A stretch of DNA of 64,000 nucleotides from CAYWWM01 sp965198025 (GTDB lineage Bacteria; Acidobacteriota; Terriglobia; 2-12-FULL-54-10): assembly GCA_965198025.1 (NCBI GenBank), contig OZ240237.1, positions 806,001 through 870,000 of the forward strand. The letters are read 5' to 3'. This document shows positions 1-10,152 of the stretch, one piece after another; position 1 is the stretch's first letter, and every line of letters starts with the position of its first letter. The notes beneath the pieces were generated by a model. It was not told the DNA's origin. It ran no database searches and was given only the letters and a program-made list of their open reading frames with translations. Made by a program: the position numbers and the translations under genes.

Positions 1-27
1 CACGGCCGCTTTGCTTTTCATAGCCAT
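1..27 (-). CDS. 5' end of a gene cut by the window edge, downstream of tctA
   Basis: The minus strand shows AAGGA, a short spacer and ATG at 27, then MAMKSKAAV before the window ends. It lies 16 bp beyond the tctA stop and in the same direction, so it is probably the next gene of the tct operon. A TctC-type periplasmic binding protein would fit by context, and a basic start to a signal peptide would be compatible, but nine residues cannot identify it. Confidence 0.4.
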
Positions 28-43
28 TTGTCGTCCTTATGAA

Positions 44-1525
44 TCAGGTCACTTTCCTTCGAAACACTCTCCACAAGGGAGGACCCAAAATCGTCAGCGC
101 CAGCAACATCCATAACGCAATGACCATGGGCGTTTCAAAAAACGTTCGGTACGATCCCTCCGACAGCAGCAAGGCCCGGGAATAGTTCCGCTCGAGAACC
201 GGCCCCAGCACCACGCCGAGAATCGCCGGCGCCGCCGGGTACTTCAAGACGGCCATCGCAAGGCCCAGCGCTCCATAGACTAATGCTACCACCAAATCGC
301 CGTAGCTGTAGTTTTCCGTGTAGGCCCCGATGAAACACGTTGCCAGGGTGATGGGAACGAGGTATTGAATCGGCACAATCGTCAGCCGGGCAAAAAGGTT
401 CGCGAAGAGCAGTCCGACCACGACGTAAGCAATGCTGGCCACAATCACTCCCCACATCAGCGCCCAGACCATCACGCCTCGGTCCTGGAACAGGCTCATG
501 CCGGGGCTGATGCCGTACATGATGAGCGCTCCCAAGAAGATCGCCGAGGTGCTGCCGGCCGGAATTCCGAGCGTCAGCGTCGGGATCAGCGACGCCGGCT
601 GCGTGGAGTTGTTGGCGGCCTCCGGTCCGATCACTCCTTCCGGCGTGCCCCGGCCAAACTGCTCCGGATGCTTTGAAAGCCGCTTTTCGATGTCGTAGGC
701 CGCAAGGCTGGACAGCGTGATACCGATGCCGGGAACGACGCCCATCAAGGTTCCTGTCAGAGATCCGCGCAACGTCGAGAGCGGCCAGCGAAGCAGCGCA
801 TCTTTGAGCCCCTTGCCCACCGAGCCGGTCATCCGGCCCATCTCTACGATCGTGCCGCCTTCTTGCCCGGCCTCGACCAAGGAAGCAATCGCAAAGATGC
901 CGATCAGGGCCAGCGTGAGTGCGACGCCGTCAAACAGATACTGCGTGCCGAAGTTGTAGCGCACAAAGCCAGTGGCGAGGTCGTATCCGATGAAGCTGGT
1001 CATGAGGCCGATAACAGCCGAGATGAGCCCTTTGGTCGGCTCCTTGACGCTCATTCCTCCGATGAGCGTCATGCCGAGGACCGCCAGAACGGTGTATTCC
1101 GCCGGCCCGATCTCCACGGCCAGCCGGGCCAGGGGCGGAGCCACCAGCATCAAGACGACGGCGCCCAGAATGCCGCCCACCATAGAGGCTCCCATGGACA
1201 GCCCGATGGCCTCGCTGGCTTTTCCCTGGCGGGCCATCGGGTAGCCATCGAAGCACGTTGCGACGGCGCCTGCCCCTCCCGGCACTTTCATAAGAATGGA
1301 CGTGATGGATGCCCCGTAGCCATCCGCCGCCCAGAGGGCAATCAGCAGCATCAAACCCACCAGGGGCGGGAAATTGAAGATCAGGGGCAGCAGCAGCGCC
1401 AGGCCAACTCCAGCGCCGATGCCGGGAATGATCCCGATGATGATCCCGACGAACACGCCGATCAGGATTACCAGGATCGATTGTGGAGCCAGTGCTGTCA
1501 GCAACCCTTGCCAAACCAACTCCAT
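44..1525 (-). CDS. tctA: Tripartite tricarboxylate transporter, large permease TctA
   Basis: This is the large integral-membrane subunit of a TctABC-type secondary transporter, which takes up carboxylates captured by a periplasmic binding protein. The 493-residue product has about 12 hydrophobic segments and the family's glycine-proline signatures (GIIPGIGAGVGLALLLP near the N-terminus, VVPGIGITLSSLAAYDIEKR and GIPAGSTSAIFLGALIMYGI further on). The ATG at 1525 is chosen because GGAGG lies 10 bases upstream; an in-frame TTG at 1549 is less likely. It follows tctB directly. The substrate cannot be read from sequence. Confidence 0.93.
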   Translation of the reverse strand: MELVWQGLLTALAPQSILVILIGVFVGIIIGIIPGIGAGVGLALLLPLIFNFPPLVGLMLLIALWAADGYGASITSILMKVPGGAGAVATCFDGYPMARQGKASEAIGLSMGASMVGGILGAVVLMLVAPPLARLAVEIGPAEYTVLAVLGMTLIGGMSVKEPTKGLISAVIGLMTSFIGYDLATGFVRYNFGTQYLFDGVALTLALIGIFAIASLVEAGQEGGTIVEMGRMTGSVGKGLKDALLRWPLSTLRGSLTGTLMGVVPGIGITLSSLAAYDIEKRLSKHPEQFGRGTPEGVIGPEAANNSTQPASLIPTLTLGIPAGSTSAIFLGALIMYGISPGMSLFQDRGVMVWALMWGVIVASIAYVVVGLLFANLFARLTIVPIQYLVPITLATCFIGAYTENYSYGDLVVALVYGALGLAMAVLKYPAAPAILGVVLGPVLERNYSRALLLSEGSYRTFFETPMVIALWMLLALTILGPPLWRVFRRKVT

Positions 1526-1545
1526 GTGCGCCGGGCCTCCAGCTT

Positions 1546-2016
1546 TCAAAAGGATAGATCCGTCACCAAATCCTGCAGTAGTCCCTGGTAGAGCGGCACC
1601 CGCAGAGCCACCACAAACAACAGATAGATTCCCACCACGGTCAATGCGGTAATCAATGCCAGTTTAGTCTTGTTCTTGGCTCCAAACGCTAAGCCGCTGC
1701 CGTAGACAAGGATGGCGGAGGAGAGCACCATTCCGAAGACCAGCGTCGCCGCCAAGTAGCCAGCCATGCTGCCGAAAGCCAGAAACACAGCCTTCCAGTT
1801 CCAGGACGCGCCGACCGCTTGACCGCGGACGGCGGGCCGGCGGATCACAGTAATGAGCTGCTTCAATACCAGGATGATACCGATGCCGGCAACGAGCAAA
1901 GGCAGCTCCCGCGGCCGGACGGGGTAGGACAGTCCAACGATGAGGAATACGAACAACACTACCAGTATCAGCACGGCGAATCCGATTTCCAAACGGCGCT
2001 GTAGTGCTTGGTCCAT
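1546..2016 (-). CDS. tctB: Tripartite tricarboxylate transporter, small permease TctB
   Basis: This is the small membrane subunit of the TTT transporter, normally with four transmembrane helices. The 156-residue product begins MDQALQRRLEIG and has hydrophobic stretches near residues 11-30, 40-55, 80-100 and 115-145, the usual size and topology for TctB. The ATG at 2016 is preferred over an upstream in-frame start at 2088 because a GGGAG sequence precedes it and the extra 24 residues are charged and unlike the family. It is immediately upstream of tctA, so the two are cotranscribed. Confidence 0.85.
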   Translation of the reverse strand: MDQALQRRLEIGFAVLILVVLFVFLIVGLSYPVRPRELPLLVAGIGIILVLKQLITVIRRPAVRGQAVGASWNWKAVFLAFGSMAGYLAATLVFGMVLSSAILVYGSGLAFGAKNKTKLALITALTVVGIYLLFVVALRVPLYQGLLQDLVTDLSF

Positions 2017-2245
2017 AAAGTCCGCTCCCTCAGAGCTTGCCTGGGGGGATGGCCGCGAGTCCCGTTCCGCCAAGGACAGCAGCATCATAAATCAAAACAA
2101 ACGAATGTTCGACCCGCCGCTCAATTTTCATGTTGTCTGCCGCTCCGGAAGGCGGGGAAAGCACTTGCCATGAGGAGGTGGGAGTGCCATGCTAACGGTT
2201 CCAAATACAGACCGATTCGGTGCCGATTTGCGGGGAGGGGGAGCG

Positions 2246-3115
2246 ATGAAAAGGATGATTCTGGCTGGGTTCGCCCTGGTCCTGGTCTCGAGCGGCAGTT
2301 TACGCGCGCAATTGTATTCTCCGAATGCTGCAGGCGCAGCCATGGGCCATCTGCACTACAACGTACGCGACGTGGATGCGAACCGGAAGTTTTGGATCGC
2401 GTTGGGAGCCCAGCCGGTCATGCTGGGCGCGCGGGAAGTCTTGAAGTTTCCCGGCGTCTTGGTCTTGCTTCGGGAAGATCCTGAGGCCACGACCGCCGGT
2501 ACGGAAGGATCGGTAATCAACCACCTCGGATTCCGGGTGCCGAACACGTTGCAGATGCTGGAACGGCTTCAGGCGATGGGGTATGAAACCGAACTGGCCA
2601 GCAGTCGGACGGGAAAAGTCGGCAGCGTATACGGCCCGGAGGGGGAGCGCATCGAGTTTCTGGAAGATCAGTCGATCAATGTGAAGTTTGTTCCCGACTC
2701 CGGGGAGTACGAGCCGCCTCCCCCCATGACAGTCCCGATCACGCTGCACCACATCCACTTTTATGTCCCGGACAGCGATGTGGCGGAAGTCCAGTCGTGG
2801 TACGTCAAGCTGTTCGGAGCCATTCCCGGAAAGCGGTTCCGAACGGATCAGATGGGCTATACGGCCGCCGACCTGCCAGGCGTCAACCTGAACGTTTCCG
2901 GTGGTCACGATCGGCTGCCGGGGATCCAGGGGCGGAGGCTCGACCACATTGGATTCGAGATTCAGAATCTGGAAGCGTTCTGCAAGAGCCTGGAAGCGAT
3001 GGGCATCAAATTGGACCGACCCTATCGGAGGCTTCCGTCGGGTGTGGCTACTGCGCACCTCACCGATCCGTGGGGAACCTACATCGAGTTGACTGAGGGA
3101 TTGGACCAGTTGTAG
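2246..3115 (+). CDS. Secreted protein with two VOC (glyoxalase/dioxygenase-fold) domains
   Basis: The 289-residue protein has a signal peptide (MKRMILAGFALVLVSSGSL) followed by two vicinal-oxygen-chelate modules at about residues 32-150 and 165-285. Each starts with a His-rich strand (MGHLHYNVRD; LHHIHFYVPD) and ends with a Glu in an IEF/IEL strand, the usual metal ligands. The reaction is unknown; VOC members include glyoxalases, ring-cleavage dioxygenases and resistance proteins. A strong GGAGGGGGAG sequence places the start at 2246. Export is unusual for this fold but frequent in Acidobacteriota. Confidence 0.85.
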   Translation: MKRMILAGFALVLVSSGSLRAQLYSPNAAGAAMGHLHYNVRDVDANRKFWIALGAQPVMLGAREVLKFPGVLVLLREDPEATTAGTEGSVINHLGFRVPNTLQMLERLQAMGYETELASSRTGKVGSVYGPEGERIEFLEDQSINVKFVPDSGEYEPPPPMTVPITLHHIHFYVPDSDVAEVQSWYVKLFGAIPGKRFRTDQMGYTAADLPGVNLNVSGGHDRLPGIQGRRLDHIGFEIQNLEAFCKSLEAMGIKLDRPYRRLPSGVATAHLTDPWGTYIELTEGLDQL

Positions 3116-3180
3116 GCGAACGTCTTGTAACGGTTCATCATCTCCCTGGACGATTCGTGATGTTGCGAGGCCCGTGAAGA

Positions 3181-5958
3181 GTGTCAAGAAATTACAAGGT
3201 TGACTTGGGATGTCTGGTGTTGCTGTTGGGTTTATCTTCAAGCACGTTCGCCCAGGAGAACGCTGCATTGAGCGGCACCGTCACCGACGGTACCGGTGGC
3301 GTCATTCTCAGTGCCATTGTCACGGCGATCAACGAGACAACGGAGATGACCCAGGTGCGCCTGACGAACGAGAGCGGACGTTACGAGTTCAGTTTGCCGC
3401 CGGGGCTATACACGCTCACCGCCGAGGCGCCCGGCTTCGAGACAGGCGTCTACCGCAACGTTGCGCTGAGAGTGAGCCAGCCGGTCCTCTTGAACTTCAC
3501 CCTGGAGTTGGGTGCGCTGGGCACGGTCGTCGTGGTTGGGACCCGAGCCCGGCCGCGCTCGGTGACCGAGTCGACGGTGCCCATCGACGCCATCAACGTT
3601 CAGGAACTCGGAAGTCAGGGCATGACCGATTTGGGAGAGCAGTTGCGGACGCTCGTTCCTTCGTTCAACGTCAACATCCAACCGATCAGCGACGCCTCGA
3701 CGATCGTACGGCCGATGATGCTGCGCAACCTGGCGCCGGATCACACCCTGCTTCTGGTCAACGGGAAGCGCCGACACCGCTCGTCGATTATCGATTGGCA
3801 CGGTGGCAACGGCGTGGCCTTCGGCTCACAGGGGCCGGATATCTCGTCCATCCCGTCGATTGCCCTGCGCCAGGTGGAAGTGCTGCGGGACGGCGCCGCG
3901 GCGCAATACGGCTCGGATGCCATTGCCGGCGTCATCAACTTGCTGCCCAAGGAGAATCGTTCCGGCGGCAGCATGGAGTTCACCTCGGGGCTATACCGAC
4001 AAGGGTGGGACGGCAAAGCGTACACCTTTGCCGGCAACGTCGGTTTGCCGCTGGGCGAGACGGGTTTCGCGAACCTGAGCCTCGAGTACGGCAGCTCCGA
4101 TCCGACCGACCGCAGCATCCAGCGCAGCGACGTGGCGGCTCTCCTCGCCGCCGGCAATACCGATGTCCGAGAGCCCGCCCAGATCTGGGGCTCTCCCACG
4201 GTCGACAACGACTTCAAGTTCTTCGGCAATTTCGGCTATCCGTTCAGCGATGACCTGCAGCTTTACGGACACACGAACTACGCCCGCAAGACGGTGGAAG
4301 GCGGCTTTTTCTTTCGCAACCCCAATACCCGAGCGGGCGTCTTTAGCGTGGACCGCGGTCGAACCCTGCTCATCGGCGACGTGCCGGCTGCTCGCGGGGA
4401 AGGCAGTGCCGGCTGCCCCATGGTGAGCATTACCGACCACGTTCCGGACCCGGCGGCGCTCGAGCAGGTCCGGGCCGATCCGAACTGCTTTTCGTTCCAG
4501 GAGCGCTTCCCGGGCGGCTTCACGCCCCAATTCGGCGGCGGCGCCAGCGATCGGTCCCTGGTTGGCGGCTTGCGAGGTTTCACCTCAAGCGGTGTCGTTT
4601 GGGACGTCAGCATCAGTCTTGGAGAGCACGAGACCGATCTGTTCATTGTGAACACGGTCAACGCCTCGCTGGGTCCGGACACCCCGACGGACTTCAATCT
4701 GGGAAGCAACCGGCAGCGGGAGGTCGGCCTCAACTTCGATCTCTTGTATGCCGTCAGCAGCATGCTGAACGTGGCGGGCGGAGCCGAGTGGCGAGACGAG
4801 GAGTATGAAACCCGGCGGGGCCAGCGTGAGTCGTGGATCACCGGTCCCTACGCGACCCAGGGTTTCAGCGTCGGTTCCAATGGGTTCAGCGGCTACAGCC
4901 CTCAAGCTGCAGGCAGGTGGAACCGGAGCAGCATTGCCGCTTACGGCGATGTCGAACTCTCCGGCGCCGCGGACCGCTGGACGATCGGTACGGCGGCCCG
5001 GTTAGAGAACTTTGAGGACTTCGGCGCCACGCTCAACGGCAAACTGTCGGGCCGCTATCGCTTGCAGGATGCCCTCTCGCTTCGCGCCAGCATCGGCAGG
5101 GGGTTCCGGGCCCCGACGCCGGGCCAGCAGAACGGGTTCAACCTGGCAACGGCCTTCGATCCTGCGATCGGCGATCTGGTGGAACGGGGCACGATCCCGT
5201 CGATCCTCCCCATGGCGCAACTGCGGGGCGGCCGACAACTGGAACCCGAAACTTCCTTCAACTATGCCGTGGGCACGGTCCTGGATAACGGGCCGTTGAT
5301 TCTCACCGCCGACTACTTCCGCATCGATCTGTCCGATCGTCTCGCCGTCACGCAGGACTTCAGCCTCACACCGAAAGAAATGGATCAGCTCCAAGAACAG
5401 GGGGTCGAGAGCGCCCGCGGCCTGACGAGCTTCCGGTTCTTCACCAACGAAATCTCTACCCGTACGCAGGGGATCGATCTGGTCTTCAGCTACGCGCCGC
5501 CTGCCCTGGACGGCAACACGGTGTTGAGCGCCGTCTTCAACCACACAGCCACTCGGGTCACACAATTCAATCCGGAGTTGCTCAACGCCTCCCGTCGCGT
5601 CCGTGAGCTGCAGGAAGCACTTCCCAAGAATCGCTGGAACTTCAGCGTCAACCAGCAGGTAGGCCGCTGGGATATCCTGGGGCGTCTCAGTTACTACGGC
5701 GCCTGGTTCGACTGGGACAGTGCCGAGACCCTCTTCGGCGGCAGGCCGGTCTTCGATGTCGAAGTTGGCGTTCCCCTCTCCGAGGGGACCAGACTGGCTC
5801 TGGGCGCCCAGAATGTTTTCAATACGTTTCCTGACCAGTCCCCCAATGCAACCAGTGTCGGAGAGCGCTATAGCGAATACACGCCCTGGGGCTTCAACGG
5901 CGCTTATTACTATATCCGCCTGGGCTACACCTGGGAGGGGTCACCATTAGGTGATTGA
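3181..5958 (+). CDS. TonB-dependent outer-membrane receptor with carboxypeptidase-regulatory N-terminal domain
   Basis: The 925-residue outer-membrane receptor probably imports a chelate, glycan or other nutrient with TonB energy. A signal peptide ends near STFAQ. A carboxypeptidase-regulatory-like beta domain covers about residues 27-110 (GTVTDGTGGVILSAIVTAIN; YEFSLPPGLYTLTAEAPGFE). A plug domain covers about 125-260 (IDAINVQELG; VEVLRDGAAAQYGSDAIAGV), followed by a beta-barrel to the end. The start is GTG at 3181, without a strong ribosome site. The C-terminus (YIRLGYTWEGSPLGD) runs slightly past the usual terminal aromatic. The ligand is unknown. Confidence 0.92.
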   Translation: MSRNYKVDLGCLVLLLGLSSSTFAQENAALSGTVTDGTGGVILSAIVTAINETTEMTQVRLTNESGRYEFSLPPGLYTLTAEAPGFETGVYRNVALRVSQPVLLNFTLELGALGTVVVVGTRARPRSVTESTVPIDAINVQELGSQGMTDLGEQLRTLVPSFNVNIQPISDASTIVRPMMLRNLAPDHTLLLVNGKRRHRSSIIDWHGGNGVAFGSQGPDISSIPSIALRQVEVLRDGAAAQYGSDAIAGVINLLPKENRSGGSMEFTSGLYRQGWDGKAYTFAGNVGLPLGETGFANLSLEYGSSDPTDRSIQRSDVAALLAAGNTDVREPAQIWGSPTVDNDFKFFGNFGYPFSDDLQLYGHTNYARKTVEGGFFFRNPNTRAGVFSVDRGRTLLIGDVPAARGEGSAGCPMVSITDHVPDPAALEQVRADPNCFSFQERFPGGFTPQFGGGASDRSLVGGLRGFTSSGVVWDVSISLGEHETDLFIVNTVNASLGPDTPTDFNLGSNRQREVGLNFDLLYAVSSMLNVAGGAEWRDEEYETRRGQRESWITGPYATQGFSVGSNGFSGYSPQAAGRWNRSSIAAYGDVELSGAADRWTIGTAARLENFEDFGATLNGKLSGRYRLQDALSLRASIGRGFRAPTPGQQNGFNLATAFDPAIGDLVERGTIPSILPMAQLRGGRQLEPETSFNYAVGTVLDNGPLILTADYFRIDLSDRLAVTQDFSLTPKEMDQLQEQGVESARGLTSFRFFTNEISTRTQGIDLVFSYAPPALDGNTVLSAVFNHTATRVTQFNPELLNASRRVRELQEALPKNRWNFSVNQQVGRWDILGRLSYYGAWFDWDSAETLFGGRPVFDVEVGVPLSEGTRLALGAQNVFNTFPDQSPNATSVGERYSEYTPWGFNGAYYYIRLGYTWEGSPLGD

Positions 5959-6092
5959 GCGAGCATGGCCAGCCTTTTCTGTTTGGCCGTGCCGGCCCGT
6001 CGTGCGCCCCAAAAGAATGCCCGCTCTAATATTTCATGCTGCCATCTGAAGGGTTCTGCACGATCTGCTTGCGTCGGAAGCAGGCAGATTCA

Positions 6093-9000
6093 TCAGAAGA
6101 TGATCTTCAGACCGACCTGGGTCTCGCGGGCGGAGAACGCCGAACTGATCAAGCCGAACTGCGTGCTGTTGGGATCGTGGCGGTTGGAGACACCCAATCC
6201 GCCGATGCCCGAAACGCTGCCGACGTTGAAATTGGTGCGATTGAGAACGTTGAAGAAATCGATGCGAAGCTGCAAACGCACTTCTCTCGGCAAGGGAAGT
6301 GCGATGCTCTTGCGGAGCCCCAGATCCAGTGATGCGTACCAGGGTCCGCTGACGGGCGACATGGCCAAGGTGCCCGCCTCCAGCATTGCCGGGTTCTGAA
6401 AAATATCGGGATTGCCCGCCCCGCCCTCAGTGATGAGGCTGGGAGCGAACAGCGTCACGCGGCCATCGGGGTTGCGGAAGGCGCCGGTTCGACGCTGCAG
6501 CTCCTGGATATCGATTCCCGTGAGATGAACGGTGTTGGTCAAGCCTCTGGAACCGCCCCGGTTGATGGTCCCTCGCCCGGAGACAATGTTGATCGTCTCG
6601 CCGGAGCGGATCCTGAGGAATCCGCTGAGGTCCCATCCACCGGCGACCGCGCTCAGCACGCTGTCGTTGTCCATCCACCTGCGCCCTTCGCCGACGGGTA
6701 TCTCCCAGACCCAGTTGCCGTTCAAGGTGTGGGTAATGTCGTAATTCGGACGCATGATCTCAAGCTCCGGCCGGGCGTTGTCGAACAGTCCGCGGAAATT
6801 GCTCGTAGTGCCGGAAAAATTCGTCAGCACCTTCCCCCAGGTATAGTTGAACTGGCCGGCCAGGCCCGAGCGCCAACGCCTGCGAACCTCGAACTGGAGC
6901 GCATTGTATTTGGAAAAAGCATGGTTGCCGACGACGTCACTGGCAAAGGCATTCGGATTGGTATAGAAATAGCTTATGGGCAGCGTCGCACCGTCTGCCT
7001 CACCTCCTTCACCGCTAAAGAAAAAGGTCCGGTTGGGCGCCACAAAGCCTCCGATGTACTGCCCGATCTCACCATTGCGAATCAAGTTCTGAACGCCTCC
7101 CGTGTGCAGGTAGCCGCCGAGGCCCAGTTGGGGGAAAATCTGCAAAGCTTCACCAACTCTTGGGTCTCCGTTGGCCGCAAGGTTCCTCTGAGCACGCCGG
7201 AAGTCCTCCACGAAAGCCGGCGGCAGCAGAAGCTGGTTCAGATCGATGGCTCGGACCAGCTTGACGCCGCGGTTGCCGACATAGCGCAGCTCGACTGCTG
7301 TGTCCGGCAGGATTCTGTGTTGCAATCCGATGTTCCATTGCTGCACGTACGGGGTTCGAAAGTTGGGGTCAATGGTGAAGAGGGCGGCGGTAGAATCCGC
7401 CAGGATCCCGTCGCGCGCCGTCCGGGGAATCTTGAACTCAGGCTCGGAAACGGGAACCAGCCCGCCGCCGCTGACCGTGCCGCTGAGCCCCTGAAGGACG
7501 ACCAATTGAGTCAGACCCTCATTGTTGCTCAGAGCGTTGTCCACCGTCGCGATACTGTTGTCGATCACATAGTTCAGCCCGTATCCGCCGCGCAGCACGG
7601 TTCCGCTCGAAATCTGCCAAGCCCAGCCGATATTCGGAGCGAAGTTGTTCCTGTCGGTGTTGAAGAAGGGCCTTCCGTGCATCGAGCCCGCGAAATCAAC
7701 GACGGCGTCGGGGTCGAGCACCGATGCGACCCCGCCTACGGGCAACAAGGCCAGGCCTTGGGCTTCATCCGGGACGGAGTGAAACTCCCACCGGAGGCCG
7801 AACGTCAAGCTGAACTCGGGGGTGACCCGCCAGGCATCTCCCAGATAGAAGTTGACGAAATGCTGGTTGAGAATCCTTCTTTTTGTGGCTCCGTCTACAT
7901 ACCCGGAAGTCGTTGAGGTGACGTTGAAACGCTGGTCGGCCTCGTCAACGAATCCGCCCAGAGTTCCCAATAGCGCTGCCGCGGTGCTCAGTTCATCAGA
8001 AGAAATCCCGCCCGGAAACAGCTCGGGAACCAGTGGGTCGGGGTTTCCAGGACCAAAGCCAAGCGTGTAGGTGGGCAAAAGCCCTGCATCGTTGAAAGCG
8101 TCGACTTGAGTCCACCGTGCGCCCCCGCCCATGGTGACGGTGTGAGATCCCTTGACCCACGTCACATTGTCCATCAAGTCCAGGTTGCGGACGTCCCTTC
8201 CCTGATCCAGAAAATTCCGGACGGGATTCGTGAACCCCTCGAAGCTCAGACGATAGCCCTCTGGAAAGGTCTCGTCATTGAAGAATCTGGCGCGATAGCT
8301 TTGGAAACCAAATCGTCCTTCGTTGATGGTGCTCTGGTTGAGCGCGCTTCGCAAGGAAAAGGAGCCCAGTCTTCGGGTCGAGCTCTGTCCTCCCCCGGCA
8401 AGTCCCGGAAATACGGCATCGATGTCGTTGAACACGGAGTTCGGCGCCTCCAGGCGGAACTGGTGGAACGTTCCCGTTGCCGAATGACTCGGATGGATCT
8501 CGTAGTCTCCTCGAAAAACAAACCAATCGGAGTCACTGTCGTCGGGGCTGTTGAACCGAAAGCCGGCCGTGTTTCTTACGTCGCCCACACTGGCGTCGTT
8601 AGGCCCCGGGGTCAGATCGACCAGGGCTTGGATGGTCGGGTCAGGCGTGATTCCGGTGAGTTCATACAGATTCAACGTGGCCACCTGGCCGTTGTCCTGC
8701 CGGACGTAACCGAAATCGCCGGCGCGCGCGGAATCCGTCAGGACACGCCGCACGACGGAATCCGAATGGGGCTGTCGTTCCTCCTCGTAGTTGACGAAAA
8801 AGAACAGCTTGTCTCTCACGATGGGTCCACCCACATTGAAGCCGAACTGATGGGTCCGAAGTCTCTCTTTCTCTATTCCAGCGGAGTTGTTGAAGAAGTT
8901 GTTTGCGTTGAGGGCCTCGTTCCTGTGGTAATAGAAGGCCTCTCCATGCCATGCATTGCTGCCGGAACGGGTGACGAACTGTGTCTGGGATGCCCCCAAG

Positions 9001-9740
9001 CCGGCATCGACATCCGAGTTTGCGGTCGTGATGTTGATCTGCTCGATGAAGCTTTCCTGAACTGGGATGACTCCAAAAAGAGCGTCCTCCCGAATGAATC
9101 CGTCCTGATTGTTGATGCCGTCCAGCGTGAAGTTGTTATAGGTCCCGCGGGTTCCATTGATGGAGGCGGAACGGGTGCCTCCGGGGCTCGTCACCCCTGC
9201 CTGGGTAAGAACCAACTGGGTGACGCTGCGGCCGTTTAAGGGAAGTTCCTGGACTTGTTCTCGGCTGAGGTTGGTGTTGATTTCCGCGCTGGCCGCGTTC
9301 ACCAACGATTGCGCCTCGGCCGCGGTAACAACCACCGTCTGAGCCAGTACCCCCACTTCGACCACAACATCAATGGACGTGGGTGCATTCAGTGCGACCC
9401 GGACGTCTTCGATCAGCGTTGTCTTGAAGCCGGCCGTCTGCACCTCGACTCGGTAAGTTCCCGGGGGAACCTGAGGGAGCACGAACAGACCGCGATCGTT
9501 CGTGACGGTTTCTCGCAACACCTCCGTGTCGACGTTGGCCATCGTCACCGATGCACCCGGGATGACGGCCCCGGTTTCATCTTGTACCCTCCCGTCCACT
9601 CTGGACGTGAGAAGCTGCCCGCTTGCTGGAATAACCACGGCAAACAGGATTCCCGCGAAGGCTATCATTCTCTTGGCACTCAATGGAGAAGTGAGGTGGC
9701 TAGCTAGTCTCTGAAGCACCTTTGTCCATCCCAATACCAT
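6093..9740 (-). CDS. Large Oar-like TonB-dependent receptor
   Basis: The protein of about 1215 residues is of the Oar-like type abundant in Acidobacteriota. A long hydrophobic leader ends at VVIPASGQ, followed by a carboxypeptidase-regulatory domain (GRVQDETGAVIPGASVTMAN; YRVEVQTAGFKTTLIEDVRV). A plug-like region follows (LPLNGRSVTQLVLTQAGV; DGINNQDGFIREDALFGVIP), then a long barrel ending in VGLKIIF with a terminal aromatic. Such proteins are thought to be outer-membrane channels for large substrates. ATG at 9740 is preferred because GGAG precedes it; ATG at 9668 and an upstream ATG at 9797 are alternatives. It converges with the 3181 receptor. Confidence 0.9.
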   Translation of the reverse strand: MVLGWTKVLQRLASHLTSPLSAKRMIAFAGILFAVVIPASGQLLTSRVDGRVQDETGAVIPGASVTMANVDTEVLRETVTNDRGLFVLPQVPPGTYRVEVQTAGFKTTLIEDVRVALNAPTSIDVVVEVGVLAQTVVVTAAEAQSLVNAASAEINTNLSREQVQELPLNGRSVTQLVLTQAGVTSPGGTRSASINGTRGTYNNFTLDGINNQDGFIREDALFGVIPVQESFIEQINITTANSDVDAGLGASQTQFVTRSGSNAWHGEAFYYHRNEALNANNFFNNSAGIEKERLRTHQFGFNVGGPIVRDKLFFFVNYEEERQPHSDSVVRRVLTDSARAGDFGYVRQDNGQVATLNLYELTGITPDPTIQALVDLTPGPNDASVGDVRNTAGFRFNSPDDSDSDWFVFRGDYEIHPSHSATGTFHQFRLEAPNSVFNDIDAVFPGLAGGGQSSTRRLGSFSLRSALNQSTINEGRFGFQSYRARFFNDETFPEGYRLSFEGFTNPVRNFLDQGRDVRNLDLMDNVTWVKGSHTVTMGGGARWTQVDAFNDAGLLPTYTLGFGPGNPDPLVPELFPGGISSDELSTAAALLGTLGGFVDEADQRFNVTSTTSGYVDGATKRRILNQHFVNFYLGDAWRVTPEFSLTFGLRWEFHSVPDEAQGLALLPVGGVASVLDPDAVVDFAGSMHGRPFFNTDRNNFAPNIGWAWQISSGTVLRGGYGLNYVIDNSIATVDNALSNNEGLTQLVVLQGLSGTVSGGGLVPVSEPEFKIPRTARDGILADSTAALFTIDPNFRTPYVQQWNIGLQHRILPDTAVELRYVGNRGVKLVRAIDLNQLLLPPAFVEDFRRAQRNLAANGDPRVGEALQIFPQLGLGGYLHTGGVQNLIRNGEIGQYIGGFVAPNRTFFFSGEGGEADGATLPISYFYTNPNAFASDVVGNHAFSKYNALQFEVRRRWRSGLAGQFNYTWGKVLTNFSGTTSNFRGLFDNARPELEIMRPNYDITHTLNGNWVWEIPVGEGRRWMDNDSVLSAVAGGWDLSGFLRIRSGETINIVSGRGTINRGGSRGLTNTVHLTGIDIQELQRRTGAFRNPDGRVTLFAPSLITEGGAGNPDIFQNPAMLEAGTLAMSPVSGPWYASLDLGLRKSIALPLPREVRLQLRIDFFNVLNRTNFNVGSVSGIGGLGVSNRHDPNSTQFGLISSAFSARETQVGLKIIF

Positions 9741-10152
9741 GAAATCTCCGATGCCGGCCCAGACGCAGTTGCAAGCTTCCATCGCCGTCCGTTTCATCAG
9801 TTAGATACCTTACGCCTTTTCATCCCCGGAGAGATGGCTGGCGTACGCCTCTCGCAGGACACGAAAGGCAGCCCCCAAAGACGCAGAGGGGTGTATACTG
9901 GCTAGCGGCAAGGATGCCAAAAGGATCCCGGATACCTCCGGGCGTGGATCGAGCGACGCGGGACCCTTTCTCAACCAGCGAAAATCTAGCAACTTCGTTT
10001 CGTTGGAGTATTCTGGGCAGTCAGCAACCCGTGATCGCTGGAACTTAGCTGCTTTGCGGCTAGCCAGTTTACGGTTCCGGAGCGCTCGTTCGTCGTATCC
10101 AGGCGTCAACGCCACGATGGTGTGAGTTTCGGTTCGTTTCCTCGGAGGTCCT
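9741..10152. other. Divergent intergenic region between the receptor and a TPR lipoprotein
   Basis: This 412-bp stretch separates two divergent genes and must carry both promoters. A possible open frame on the minus strand (9810-10115) has no recognisable domain, no clear ribosome site and a basic, low-complexity composition, so I do not call it a gene. A TATACT box near 9893 could be a minus-10 element. No riboswitch that I recognise is present. Confidence 0.5.

Noticed and set aside
9810..10115. 101-codon minus-strand frame upstream of the large receptor
   Set aside because: There is no domain, signal peptide or ribosome site, and its composition resembles non-coding DNA.
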